DNA of 64,000 bases from Streptomyces sp. NBC_00448 (GTDB lineage Bacteria; Actinomycetota; Actinomycetes; Streptomycetales; Streptomycetaceae). The translations under genes were made by a program, and so were the position numbers. Under the pieces are notes generated by a model, which saw nothing but the letters and a program-made list of their open reading frames with translations, did not search any database and was not told the DNA's origin. The stretch is taken from NCBI RefSeq assembly GCF_036014115.1, contig NZ_CP107913.1, positions 8,822,501 to 8,886,500 on the forward strand, given 5' to 3'. Every line of letters starts with the position of its first letter. Positions within the stretch are counted from its first letter, which is position 1. This document shows positions 9,736 to 17,378 of this stretch, in pieces.

Positions 9736-10338
9736 GTGAGAAGTACCGGCGACGGTTTGGCGACCGGCGGCCCGTATCCGGCCCGAGGGGCACTCGCCCC
9801 GGCCGCAGTGGGTGCCGACGGCGGCCCACCTGCCGAAACGCCGTCCGAGCAGATCGGCTACCGAGGTCCGGCGGCCTGCGCCGCGACCGGCATCACCTAC
9901 CGCCAGCTCGACTACTGGGCCAGGACCGGCCTGGTCGAGCCGAGCGTGCGACCCGCGTACGGCTCGGGCACCCAGCGGCTGTACGGATTCTCCGACGTCG
10001 TCGTGCTCAAGATCGTCAAGCGGCTGCTCGACACCGGCGTCTCCCTGCAGAACATCCGCACCGCCGTCCAGCACCTGCGCTCGGTCGGCCCGGGTGAGCT
10101 GGCCCGGATGACGCTGATGAGCGACGGCGCCACCGTCTACGAATGCACCTCGCCCGACGAAGTGGTCCAGCTGCTCCAGGGCGGCCAGGGCATCTTCGGC
10201 ATCGCGGTCGGCGTGGTCTGGCGCGACGTGGAGACCGCGCTGTCCGAGATGCACGGCGAGCGCGTGGACACCGGCGAGACCCTGGTCGGCCACAACCCGG
10301 CCGACGAACTGGCCCGGCGCCGCAACAAGGCGGTCTGA
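9736..10338 (+). CDS. MerR-family regulator, ResR/McdR (Rv1830) type
   Basis: 200 aa. A disordered N-terminus (1-45) precedes the MerR helix-turn-helix (about 48-118), with ITYRQLDYWARTGLVEPSVR and GSGTQRLYGFSDV. The C-terminus VDTGETLVGHNPADELARRR is characteristic of this subfamily. The homologue Rv1830 in M. tuberculosis controls division and growth after antibiotic stress, and it occupies the same place downstream of the DUF151 gene. GTG 9736 is preferred over GTG 9697 because GGACGGAGGG lies 5 nt upstream of it and the N-terminus then reads MRSTGDG. Confidence 0.85.
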   Translation: MRSTGDGLATGGPYPARGALAPAAVGADGGPPAETPSEQIGYRGPAACAATGITYRQLDYWARTGLVEPSVRPAYGSGTQRLYGFSDVVVLKIVKRLLDTGVSLQNIRTAVQHLRSVGPGELARMTLMSDGATVYECTSPDEVVQLLQGGQGIFGIAVGVVWRDVETALSEMHGERVDTGETLVGHNPADELARRRNKAV

Positions 10339-10457
10339 GCGCGGCCCCGCGCACTTCGCGCCCGCCTCGCATCGCGTGCCATGCGGTGCCGTGCCAGGCC
10401 GCGCGGCGCTGTGCGGTGGCTCGGTCCACCCCCGGGCCGCAGCCGCGACCCGCCGTC

Positions 10458-10475
10458 GCCGTACACATGTACGGC
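10458..10475. promoter_or_regulatory. Palindrome upstream of dinB, LexA-box-like variant
   Basis: GCCGTACA-CA-TGTACGGC is a perfect inverted repeat 33 nt before the dinB start. Its core CGTAC-ACAT-GTACG differs from the actinobacterial LexA consensus CGAAC-N4-GTTCG by one symmetric change in each half. It may be a weak LexA site or the operator of another regulator. Confidence 0.4.
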
Positions 10476-10507
10476 CGATGTCGGTGGGATGCGGGACGCT
10501 TGGACGT

Positions 10508-12055
10508 GTGAGAAGTGCGCCGACGATCCTCCACCTGGACATGGACGCGTTCTTCGCCGCGGTCGAGCAGGCGTCCAAGCCGAGCCTGCGGGGCAAGCCG
10601 GTGGTGGTCGGCGGCCTCGGACCCCGCGGCGTGGTGTCGACCGCGTCCTACGAGGCGCGCGTGCACGGCGTCCACTCCGCCATGGCGATGGCGCACGCCC
10701 GCCGGCTCGCCCCCAACGCGGCGTATCTCGCGCCGAGGTTCGGCATCTATCGGCAGGTCAGCGAGATCGTGATGGCGCTGCTCCGCGAGGCGTCACCGCT
10801 GATAGAGCCGCTGAGCGTCGACGAGGCGTTCGTCGACCTGGAGGCCGGTGAGTACGCCGGCGATCCGCGGGCGGTGGCCCGGGGCCTGCGCGCCGACATC
10901 AAGGCCGCCACCGGCCTGACCGCCTCCGTCGGGCTGGCCGGCTCCAAGCTGCTCGCCAAGATCGCCTCGGAGAAGGCCAAGCCCGACGGCCTGGTGGTGG
11001 TCGAGCCCGGCACCGAGCAGGCGCTGCTCGACCCGATGCCGGTGCGCACCCTGCCGGGGGTCGGACCCGCCACGGCCGAGCATCTGCGCAGGGCCGGCAT
11101 CCTCACCGTCGCCGAGATCGCCCAGGCCGGAGAGGGGGAACTGGTCCGGCTGCTCGGCAAGGCGCATGGCGCGGGCCTGCATGCGATGGCCGCCGGTGTC
11201 GACAACCGCCCGGTGGTCGCCGACCGCGACGTCAAGTCCATCTCGGTCGAGGACACCTTCGACAGCGACCTGACCGACCGCGCCCATGTGCGGTACGAGA
11301 TCGACCGGCTCGCCGAGCGCTGCGTGCAGCGGCTGCGCGGCGCGGGCCGCTCCGGGCGCACCGTCGTGGTGAAGGTCCGGCGGTATGACTTCTCCACGCT
11401 CACCCGCTCCGAGACGCTGCGCGCGCCCACCGACGACCCAGCCGTGGTGCGCGAGACCGCCCGCCGGCTCGCCGAGGCCGTCGACACCACCGGTGGCGTG
11501 CGGCTGCTCGGGGTGGGCGTCGCCGGGCTCGCCGACTTCACGCAGGAGGACCTGTTCGCCCAGGCCGCGGGCGAGCGGGCGCTGAACGGCGACTCGGCGG
11601 AGGACGACGCCCCGCCGCCGCTGCCCAGCAGCCCCCCGCCGGCCCCCGAGCGGGCGAACCGCTGGCTGCCGGGCCACGACGTCACCCACGCCACGTACGG
11701 CGCCGGGTGGGTGCAGGGCAGCGGGGTCGGCCGGGTGACCGTGCGCTTCGAGGTGCCCTCGGACGCCGTGCCGGGCCGGGTGCGCACCTTCCCCGTGGAT
11801 GATCCGGAACTCAGTTCCAGCGATCCGCTGCCCCTGGCCGCCCAGCGGATGCCCGTGGACCCGGGCGACCCGCCGCCGTCCGGTCCGCCCGCAGGTTCGG
11901 AGGACACGGGTCCGCCGGCAGACCCGCCAGCGGTCCCGCCCGTGGACGCGGGCAGCGACCCGCCCGCCGATCCGGCTCAGTCGTCGTCGGCCAGCTCGCC
12001 GAAGTCCCCGGAAGGCGCCGGCTCCGCCCCCGACCGCGGCACGTCCATTCCGTAG
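10508..12055 (+). CDS. dinB: DNA polymerase IV (Y family)
   Basis: 515 aa. Translesion polymerase with catalytic LDMDAFF (Asp11, Asp13) near the N-terminus and the PLSVDEAFVD motif (about 100-109). The helix-hairpin-helix thumb contains LPGVGPATAEHLRRAGI, and the little-finger domain ends near residue 355. Beyond it lies a 160-residue Pro/Ser/Asp-rich extension not needed for polymerase folding, apart from a small conserved patch (HDVTHATYGAGWVQGSGVGRVTVRFE, given here only by its region near 395-420). GTG 10508 begins directly at the conserved N-terminus. The 3' end overlaps a convergent gene by 79 bp. Confidence 0.92.
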   Translation: MRSAPTILHLDMDAFFAAVEQASKPSLRGKPVVVGGLGPRGVVSTASYEARVHGVHSAMAMAHARRLAPNAAYLAPRFGIYRQVSEIVMALLREASPLIEPLSVDEAFVDLEAGEYAGDPRAVARGLRADIKAATGLTASVGLAGSKLLAKIASEKAKPDGLVVVEPGTEQALLDPMPVRTLPGVGPATAEHLRRAGILTVAEIAQAGEGELVRLLGKAHGAGLHAMAAGVDNRPVVADRDVKSISVEDTFDSDLTDRAHVRYEIDRLAERCVQRLRGAGRSGRTVVVKVRRYDFSTLTRSETLRAPTDDPAVVRETARRLAEAVDTTGGVRLLGVGVAGLADFTQEDLFAQAAGERALNGDSAEDDAPPPLPSSPPPAPERANRWLPGHDVTHATYGAGWVQGSGVGRVTVRFEVPSDAVPGRVRTFPVDDPELSSSDPLPLAAQRMPVDPGDPPPSGPPAGSEDTGPPADPPAVPPVDAGSDPPADPAQSSSASSPKSPEGAGSAPDRGTSIP

Positions 12056-12348
12056 TGGTGGTAGAGCTGCAACTCCTGCTCGGGCGAGAGGTGCCGGCCC
12101 ACGCCGAAGTCCGGCGCGTCCTTGATCAGCGCCTTCTCGTACGGCACCCGCAGTTTGTCGCCGTCCAGTTCGCTCGGGCCGAGCGGCACGAAGGCGTCCC
12201 GGGTGAACAGGCCGGTGCGCAGCGCCGCCCATTCCGGCGTGCCGGTCGCGTCGTCGAGGTAGACCTCGTCCACCGTGCCGATCCTCGTCCCGTCACGGTC
12301 GAAGGCGCGGCGGCCGATCAGGCTGCGCGGATCGATGTCGGTCTGCAC
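11977..12348 (-). CDS. PRC-barrel domain protein
   Basis: 123 aa soluble protein. The PRC-barrel fold spans about residues 4-75 (LIGRRAFDRDGTRIGTVDEV, then PEWAALRTGLF). It ends in a conserved segment, APDFGVGRHLSPEQELQLY, and an acidic tail. PRC barrels occur in RimM and photosynthetic reaction centres, and this stand-alone form is common in streptomycetes with unknown function. GTG 12348 follows GGAGGGACC directly. Its last 26 codons lie antisense to the end of dinB. Confidence 0.85.
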   Translation of the reverse strand: MQTDIDPRSLIGRRAFDRDGTRIGTVDEVYLDDATGTPEWAALRTGLFTRDAFVPLGPSELDGDKLRVPYEKALIKDAPDFGVGRHLSPEQELQLYHHYGMDVPRSGAEPAPSGDFGELADDD

Positions 12349-12499
12349 GGTCCCTCCAACGAGTCCAACCAACCCCAGGCCCGCCGTCGTACGACGGCTG
12401 CCGACTCCTACCCAAAGCCACAACAGGGGCGGTGTCGACTCGGCACCTGTTCCGATCCGTGTTCGGATCACGCTGGTAGGCTGGCAGAAGGCCGTTGAC

Positions 12500-12730
12500 C
12501 CCGTGCGGGAGAGTCCTCCAAGAACCCGCCTGGTGGCGGGTGGCGGAAGGCGCCGAAGGAGCAAATCCTCCCCGGAATCTCTCAGGCATCCGTACCGCTC
12601 GGGTGAGGTCACTCTGGAAAGCAGGACCTGTCCCGGAAGCAGCGCGGCCGCCGGGCGCGTCCTCACCGACGGTGAAAGCCGCCCTGTGGGCCGGGGCGGT
12701 GAAGCTCTCAGGTTCTGATGACAGAGGGGG
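12500..12730 (+). ncRNA. Tandem glycine riboswitch upstream of gcvP
   Basis: Two successive glycine aptamers. The first (about 12500-12610) has GCGGGAGAG, then CGCCGAAGGAGCAAAT and CCGGAATCTCTCAGGC. The second (about 12612-12730) has ACCGACGGTGAAAGCC and GGTGAAGCTCTCAGGT followed by GATGACAGAGGGG. It ends 62 nt before the gcvP start, as expected for glycine-induced expression of the cleavage system. The two-aptamer layout is seen directly, while the expression platform cannot be identified by eye. Confidence 0.92.
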
Positions 12731-12792
12731 AGGCCGTACGGGTGCCTTGGCGGCACCCCCGAAGGTCGTTGCAGACCAGGAGGCCCCCGAAG

Positions 12793-15678
12793 ATGAGTGA
12801 CCGCCGCAATTCCCTCGCCGAGCTGGAAGCCGGCCGGCCGTTCGCCCGCCGCCACATCGGCCCCGACGCCGAGGCGCAGGCCAAGATGCTCGCCCAGGTC
12901 GGCTACGGCTCGCTGGACGAACTGACGGGCGCCGCCGTACCCGAGACCATCAAGAGCACCGAAGCGCTCGGTCTGCCCGCCGCCGTCACGGAGGCCGAGG
13001 CGCTCGCCGAGCTGCGCGCGCTCGCCGACCGCAACCAGGTGCTCACGCCGATGATCGGCCTGGGCTACCACGGCACCTTCACCCCGCCGGTCATCCTGCG
13101 CAACGTGCTGGAGAACCCGGCCTGGTACACCGCCTACACCCCGTACCAGCCGGAGATCTCGCAGGGCCGGCTCGAAGCGCTGCTGAACTTCCAGACCGTC
13201 GTCGCCGACCTCACCGGCCTGCCCACCTCCGGGGCATCCCTGCTGGACGAGGGCACCGCGGCCGCCGAGGCGATGGCGCTGTCCCGCCGGGTCGGCAAGG
13301 TCAAGAACGGCGTCTTCCTGGTCGACGCCGACACCTTCCCGCAGACCCTCGCGGTGATCCGGACCCGCGCCGAACCGACCGGCGTCGAGGTCGTCACCGC
13401 CGACCTGTCGGCCGGCATCCCCGCCGACGTCGCCGAGCGCGGCGTCACCGGCGTGCTGCTGCAGTACCCCGGCGCCTCGGGCGCCGTCCGCGACCTGCGG
13501 CCGGTCATCGAGCAGGCGCATGACCTCGGCGCGATCGTCACCGTGGCCGCCGACCTGCTCGCGCTCACCCTGCTCACCTCGCCCGGCGACCTCGGCGCGG
13601 ACATCGCGGTCGGCACCACCCAGCGGTTCGGCGTCCCGATGGCCTTCGGCGGCCCGCACGCCGGCTACATGGCCGTCCGCGACTCCTACGCCCGCAACCT
13701 GCCCGGCCGGCTCGTCGGCGTCTCGGTCGACGCCGACGGCGACACCGCCTTCCGGCTGGCGCTCCAGACCCGCGAGCAGCACATCCGCCGGGAGAAGGCC
13801 ACCAGCAACATCTGCACCGCCCAGGTGCTGCTCGCCGTGATGGCCGGCATGTACGCCGTCTACCACGGGCCCGACGGGCTGGCCGCCATCGCGCGCCGCA
13901 CCCACCGCTACGCCGCGGTGCTCGCCGCGGGCCTGCGCGCGGCCGGCGTCGAGCTCGTCGAGGACGCGTACTTCGACACGCTGACCGCCCACGTGCCCGG
14001 CCGGGCCGCCGACGTCGTGGCCGCCGCGCGCGCCGCCGGCGTCAACCTGCGGCTGACCGACGCCGACCACGTCGGCATCGCCTGCGACGAGACCACCGAC
14101 CGCGCCGCGCTCAGCTCGGTGCTCGCCGCCTTCGGCGCCACCGGCGACATCGACGCGCTCGACGCCGCCGCCCCCGACGCGCTGCCCGATGCCCTGCTGC
14201 GCACCGACGACTACCTCACCCACCCGGTCTTCCACCAGCACCGCAGCGAGACCTCGATGCTGCGCTACCTGCGCCGGCTCGCCGACCGCGACTACGCCCT
14301 GGACCGCGGCATGATCCCGCTGGGCTCGTGCACCATGAAGCTCAACGCGACCACCGAGATGGAGCCGGTCACCTGGCCGGAGTTCGGCGCCCTGCACCCC
14401 TTCGCGCCCGCCGACCAGGCCGAGGGCTACCTCAGCCTGATCCACGGCCTGGAGGACCAGCTCGCCGAGATCACCGGCTACGACAAGGTCAGCCTCCAGC
14501 CCAACGCCGGGTCGCAGGGCGAACTGGCCGGCCTGCTCGCGGTCCGCGCCTACCACCGGGCCAACGGCGACCTGGACCGTACGGTCTGCCTGATCCCGTC
14601 CTCCGCGCACGGCACCAACGCCGCCAGCGCGGTGATGGCCGGGATGACCGTGGTCGTGGTGAAGACCAGCCAGGACGGCGACGTGGACGTCGCCGACCTG
14701 CGCGCGAAGATCGAGCAGTACCGCGACCGGCTCGCCGTGCTGATGGTCACCTACCCCTCCACGCACGGCGTGTTCGAGGAGCACATCACCGACGTCTGCG
14801 CGGCCGTGCACGACGCCGGCGGCCAGGTCTACGTCGACGGTGCCAACCTCAACGCGCTGGTCGGCCTGGCCCGCCCGGGCCGGTTCGGCGCCGACGTGTC
14901 CCACCTGAACCTGCACAAGACGTTCTGCATCCCGCACGGCGGCGGCGGCCCCGGCGTCGGCCCGGTCGCGGTCCGCGCCCACCTGGCCCCGCACCTGCCC
15001 AACCACCCGCTCCAGCCCGAGGCCGGCCCCGCCACCGGTGTCGGCCCGGTCTCGGCCGCGCCCTGGGGCTCGGCGGGGATTCTCCCGATCTCCTGGACCT
15101 ACGTCCGGCTGATGGGCGGCGAGGGGCTGAAGCAGGCCAGCCAGATCGCCGTGCTGAGCGCCAACTACGTCGCCAAGCGGCTGGAGCCGCACTACCCGGT
15201 GCTCTACACCGGCCCCGGCGGCCTGGTCGCGCACGAGTGCATCATCGACCTGCGGCCGCTGACCAAGGACACCGGTGTCAGCGTCGACGACGTCGCCAAG
15301 CGGCTGATCGACTACGGCTTCCACGCGCCGACGATGTCCTTCCCGGTGGCCGGCACCCTGATGATCGAGCCCACCGAGAGCGAGGACCTCGCCGAACTCG
15401 ACCGGTTCTGCGAGGCGATGATCGCGATCCGCGCCGAGATCGACCGGGTCGGCTCCGGCGCGTGGCCCGCCGACGACAACCCGCTGCGCGCGGCCCCGCA
15501 CACCGCGGCCGCGCTCAGCGGCGACTGGAGTCACCCGTACAGCCGTGAGGAGGCCGTCTTCCCGGCCGGCGTGCACCCCGCGGACAAGTACTGGCCGCCG
15601 GTACGCCGGATCGACGGGGCGTTCGGCGACCGCAATCTGGTCTGCTCCTGCCCGCCGCTGGACGCGTACGAGAGCTGA
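12793..15678 (+). CDS. gcvP: Glycine dehydrogenase (decarboxylating), P protein
   Basis: 961 aa, full-length single-chain P protein (N-terminal P1 half about 1-450, C-terminal P2 half about 470-950). It binds PLP on Lys709 in HLNLHKTFCIPHGGGGPG and decarboxylates glycine, passing the aminomethyl group to lipoyl-GcvH. Other conserved segments are ARRHIGP near the N-terminus and PLGSCTMKLNATTEM in P2. ATG 12793 is 62 nt beyond the riboswitch. The partners gcvT and gcvH are not in this window. Confidence 0.97.
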   Translation: MSDRRNSLAELEAGRPFARRHIGPDAEAQAKMLAQVGYGSLDELTGAAVPETIKSTEALGLPAAVTEAEALAELRALADRNQVLTPMIGLGYHGTFTPPVILRNVLENPAWYTAYTPYQPEISQGRLEALLNFQTVVADLTGLPTSGASLLDEGTAAAEAMALSRRVGKVKNGVFLVDADTFPQTLAVIRTRAEPTGVEVVTADLSAGIPADVAERGVTGVLLQYPGASGAVRDLRPVIEQAHDLGAIVTVAADLLALTLLTSPGDLGADIAVGTTQRFGVPMAFGGPHAGYMAVRDSYARNLPGRLVGVSVDADGDTAFRLALQTREQHIRREKATSNICTAQVLLAVMAGMYAVYHGPDGLAAIARRTHRYAAVLAAGLRAAGVELVEDAYFDTLTAHVPGRAADVVAAARAAGVNLRLTDADHVGIACDETTDRAALSSVLAAFGATGDIDALDAAAPDALPDALLRTDDYLTHPVFHQHRSETSMLRYLRRLADRDYALDRGMIPLGSCTMKLNATTEMEPVTWPEFGALHPFAPADQAEGYLSLIHGLEDQLAEITGYDKVSLQPNAGSQGELAGLLAVRAYHRANGDLDRTVCLIPSSAHGTNAASAVMAGMTVVVVKTSQDGDVDVADLRAKIEQYRDRLAVLMVTYPSTHGVFEEHITDVCAAVHDAGGQVYVDGANLNALVGLARPGRFGADVSHLNLHKTFCIPHGGGGPGVGPVAVRAHLAPHLPNHPLQPEAGPATGVGPVSAAPWGSAGILPISWTYVRLMGGEGLKQASQIAVLSANYVAKRLEPHYPVLYTGPGGLVAHECIIDLRPLTKDTGVSVDDVAKRLIDYGFHAPTMSFPVAGTLMIEPTESEDLAELDRFCEAMIAIRAEIDRVGSGAWPADDNPLRAAPHTAAALSGDWSHPYSREEAVFPAGVHPADKYWPPVRRIDGAFGDRNLVCSCPPLDAYES

Positions 15679-15705
15679 TCGGCGCGCGGCGACGCGCAGG
15701 CGGGG

Positions 15706-15748
15706 CGGCGGCGCCTCCCGACCGGGAAACGGCCGGGAGGCGCCGCCG
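15706..15748 (+). terminator. gcvP terminator
   Basis: Perfect 15-bp GC-rich stem (15706-15720 with 15734-15748) around a 13-nt loop containing GGGAAA, 28 nt after the gcvP stop. Confidence 0.8.
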
Positions 15749-15939
15749 TGTGTCCGCAACCGGCCGAGTGGATGGCGCGTCTTGCACCAATGAGTAGCGC
15801 GAACGTGAAATACCTGCGGAATGCCGTCCGGGGAGCAAGACTGGGACCGGCCGCGCGAGAACGGGGGACCGAGATGAACCAGGCAGGCGACGCGACCGAC
15901 CGCACCATTCACCTCTCGCAGCGAAAGACACCATTGACC

Positions 15940-16146
15940 ATGTGCAAGCACGAGCCGCAGTGCCCTACCGCTGACAGCGCCGACCGTGAGGCCGCCCTCA
16001 TCGTGGCCCACCACCCGGAGCAGGGCTGGAGCCTGCTGTGCAACGGGGTGCTGCTCTTCGAGGACACCGGCGAGATCCTGCCCGACGGGCAGATCATCGC
16101 ACCGCATCGGCCGCTGGTCGCTACGCGCGTCACCACGGCCGCCTGA
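15940..16146 (+). CDS. DUF5999 family small protein
   Basis: 68 aa. It begins MCKHEPQCP and contains ADREAALIVAHHPEQGWSLL and CNGVLLFEDTGEILPDGQI, the conserved body of a short streptomycete family of unknown function. Cys2, Cys8 and a conserved Cys in LLCNG, plus nearby His residues, hint at metal binding, but this is inference. An in-frame ATG at 15874 would add 22 residues without family support, so 15940 is preferred. The gene stands alone after the gcvP terminator. Confidence 0.8.
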   Translation: MCKHEPQCPTADSADREAALIVAHHPEQGWSLLCNGVLLFEDTGEILPDGQIIAPHRPLVATRVTTAA

Positions 16147-16222
16147 GCCGCCCGGCGAGGCGCCCGAGGCGTTCCACGGGTCGTCCGACGAGGCGTTGGA
16201 CGGGTCGGCCGACGCATGACAC

Positions 16223-16262
16223 AGCCGGTTCCCCTGAGCCTCGGTGCCCAGGAGAACCGGCT
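16223..16262. terminator. Bidirectional terminator between convergent genes
   Basis: A 14-bp stem with one mismatch (16223-16236 with 16249-16262) and a 12-nt loop lies between the DUF5999 gene and the opposing gene that ends at 16318. Confidence 0.65.
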
Positions 16263-16317
16263 TCGCTCATGCCGGGCCGCCGGATACGGCCTGTGCGCCC
16301 TATGCGGCCTGCACTGC

Positions 16318-16905
16318 CTACGCCGGGGAGCCGGCCAGCGGCGGCGGGGCCAGCCACGCGCTCAGCAGCGGCGCGAGCTCCACGATCCGGTACACCCGGT
16401 GCGAGGCGATCCCCGGCGGCGCGGGCGCCAGCGGGATGACCAGGTCGGCCGGGTCCGGCTGGGCGGTGGCCGCGTCGGCCCTCGGCACCGAGTGCAGCCA
16501 CAGCGCCATCATGTACAGGCTCGGCACGGACAGCAGGTGCGGCTGGTAGGTGGCCGGCAGCGGCTCCGCCTGGCGCAGCGCCCGCTCGGTCGAGGCCAGG
16601 TAGGGGCCTTCGGAGAAGCGCGAGAACACCCAGCCGTCAGGTGTCGCCACGGTCTCGCCCGCCGCGGCCACCCGGGACCCCGCCCTGATATGGAACCGCC
16701 AGCCGGCCAGCCGCGCGTGGGGCAGGCCACCGGGAACCGCCGCCGGTTCGAACACATGGACCGGCAGGGGGTGTTCGGCGTCCAGCGGCCCTTCCGCGGT
16801 GCGCAGGGCAGGGGTCCGGGCTTCCAGGACCGCAGTGGGAGAACTGAGCGCCGCCAGGACACTCAACAGGGCTGGTGCGGGTGCTGGGGGGACAAGCAGC
16901 GGCAT
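16318..16905 (-). CDS. Conserved hypothetical protein of streptomycetes
   Basis: 195 aa, no known domain recognised. Alternating hydrophobic and Pro/Ala-rich segments include MPLLVPPAPAPALLSVLAAL at the start, GWRFHIRAGSRV and TPDGWVFSRFSEGPYLAS in the middle, and a Pro-rich end. No signal peptide or clear membrane helix. I recall closely similar streptomycete proteins without a function. ATG 16905 is preferred over the upstream in-frame start at 16923 because it matches those N-termini and has GAGAGG upstream. It is transcribed away from a 473-bp intergenic region. Confidence 0.7.
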   Translation of the reverse strand: MPLLVPPAPAPALLSVLAALSSPTAVLEARTPALRTAEGPLDAEHPLPVHVFEPAAVPGGLPHARLAGWRFHIRAGSRVAAAGETVATPDGWVFSRFSEGPYLASTERALRQAEPLPATYQPHLLSVPSLYMMALWLHSVPRADAATAQPDPADLVIPLAPAPPGIASHRVYRIVELAPLLSAWLAPPPLAGSPA

Positions 16906-17378
16906 GGTGTTGTCGCCTCTCACTGGGAGACACGTGGTGCGGGCACAAAGCGGTGCGGGCGAGGTGCGGACGGCGCGGTCAGTACCTGGTGAGGGTTACT
17001 GCTCAAGCTCGCCCGGCGACGGCGGATACTCTGCCTCGTGCGCGGAGTTTATACGACGTGTGTTCGCTCCGTGTTTCATCTACTCGCTGCCAGTATTACC
17101 CGCAAGGCGATTATCCGCCTTCTTCCCGAGGGGTCCGGCCGGCATTCCCGCAGGGTAGGGGGCGGATGCCGCTGATTTCCGCCCCGTACGGTCGGCCGGA
17201 ACCGTTCGGTGGTATTCACCCGGATTTTACGCGGGAGCCCTGCACCGAATGTGCCGCGGGAACATGCCCGCGGCCGGTCACTACGGCAAGCGTAGCGTGC
17301 ACGTCGTGCTCCGGTGGGCGTTATCGATCATTTGGGTGGGCATCCTCCGGTGAGGACCGCGCGAGGAGGGACGCTTCG
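16906..17378. other. 473-bp divergent intergenic region, locally AT-richer
   Basis: This gap separates the hypothetical gene (minus strand) from the glutamate-cysteine-ligase-like gene (plus strand). The stretch 17030-17130 is clearly poorer in G and C than the surroundings. A 45-codon GTG frame (17038-17175) crosses it, but it has no ribosome-binding site and uses A/T-ending codons unlike the neighbours, so I do not call it a gene. Promoters for both flanking genes must lie here. None is clear enough to place. Confidence 0.5.

Noticed and set aside
12349..16107. Minus-strand open frame continuous with the PRC-barrel gene, opposite gcvP
   Set aside because: Only the last 123 codons (11977-12348) match a known fold with a ribosome-binding site. 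The remainder is the complement of gcvP and the riboswitch.
17038..17175. 45-codon GTG frame in the 473-bp gap
   Set aside because: No ribosome-binding site, codon usage unlike neighbours, and no recognised family. Kept only as a finding about composition.
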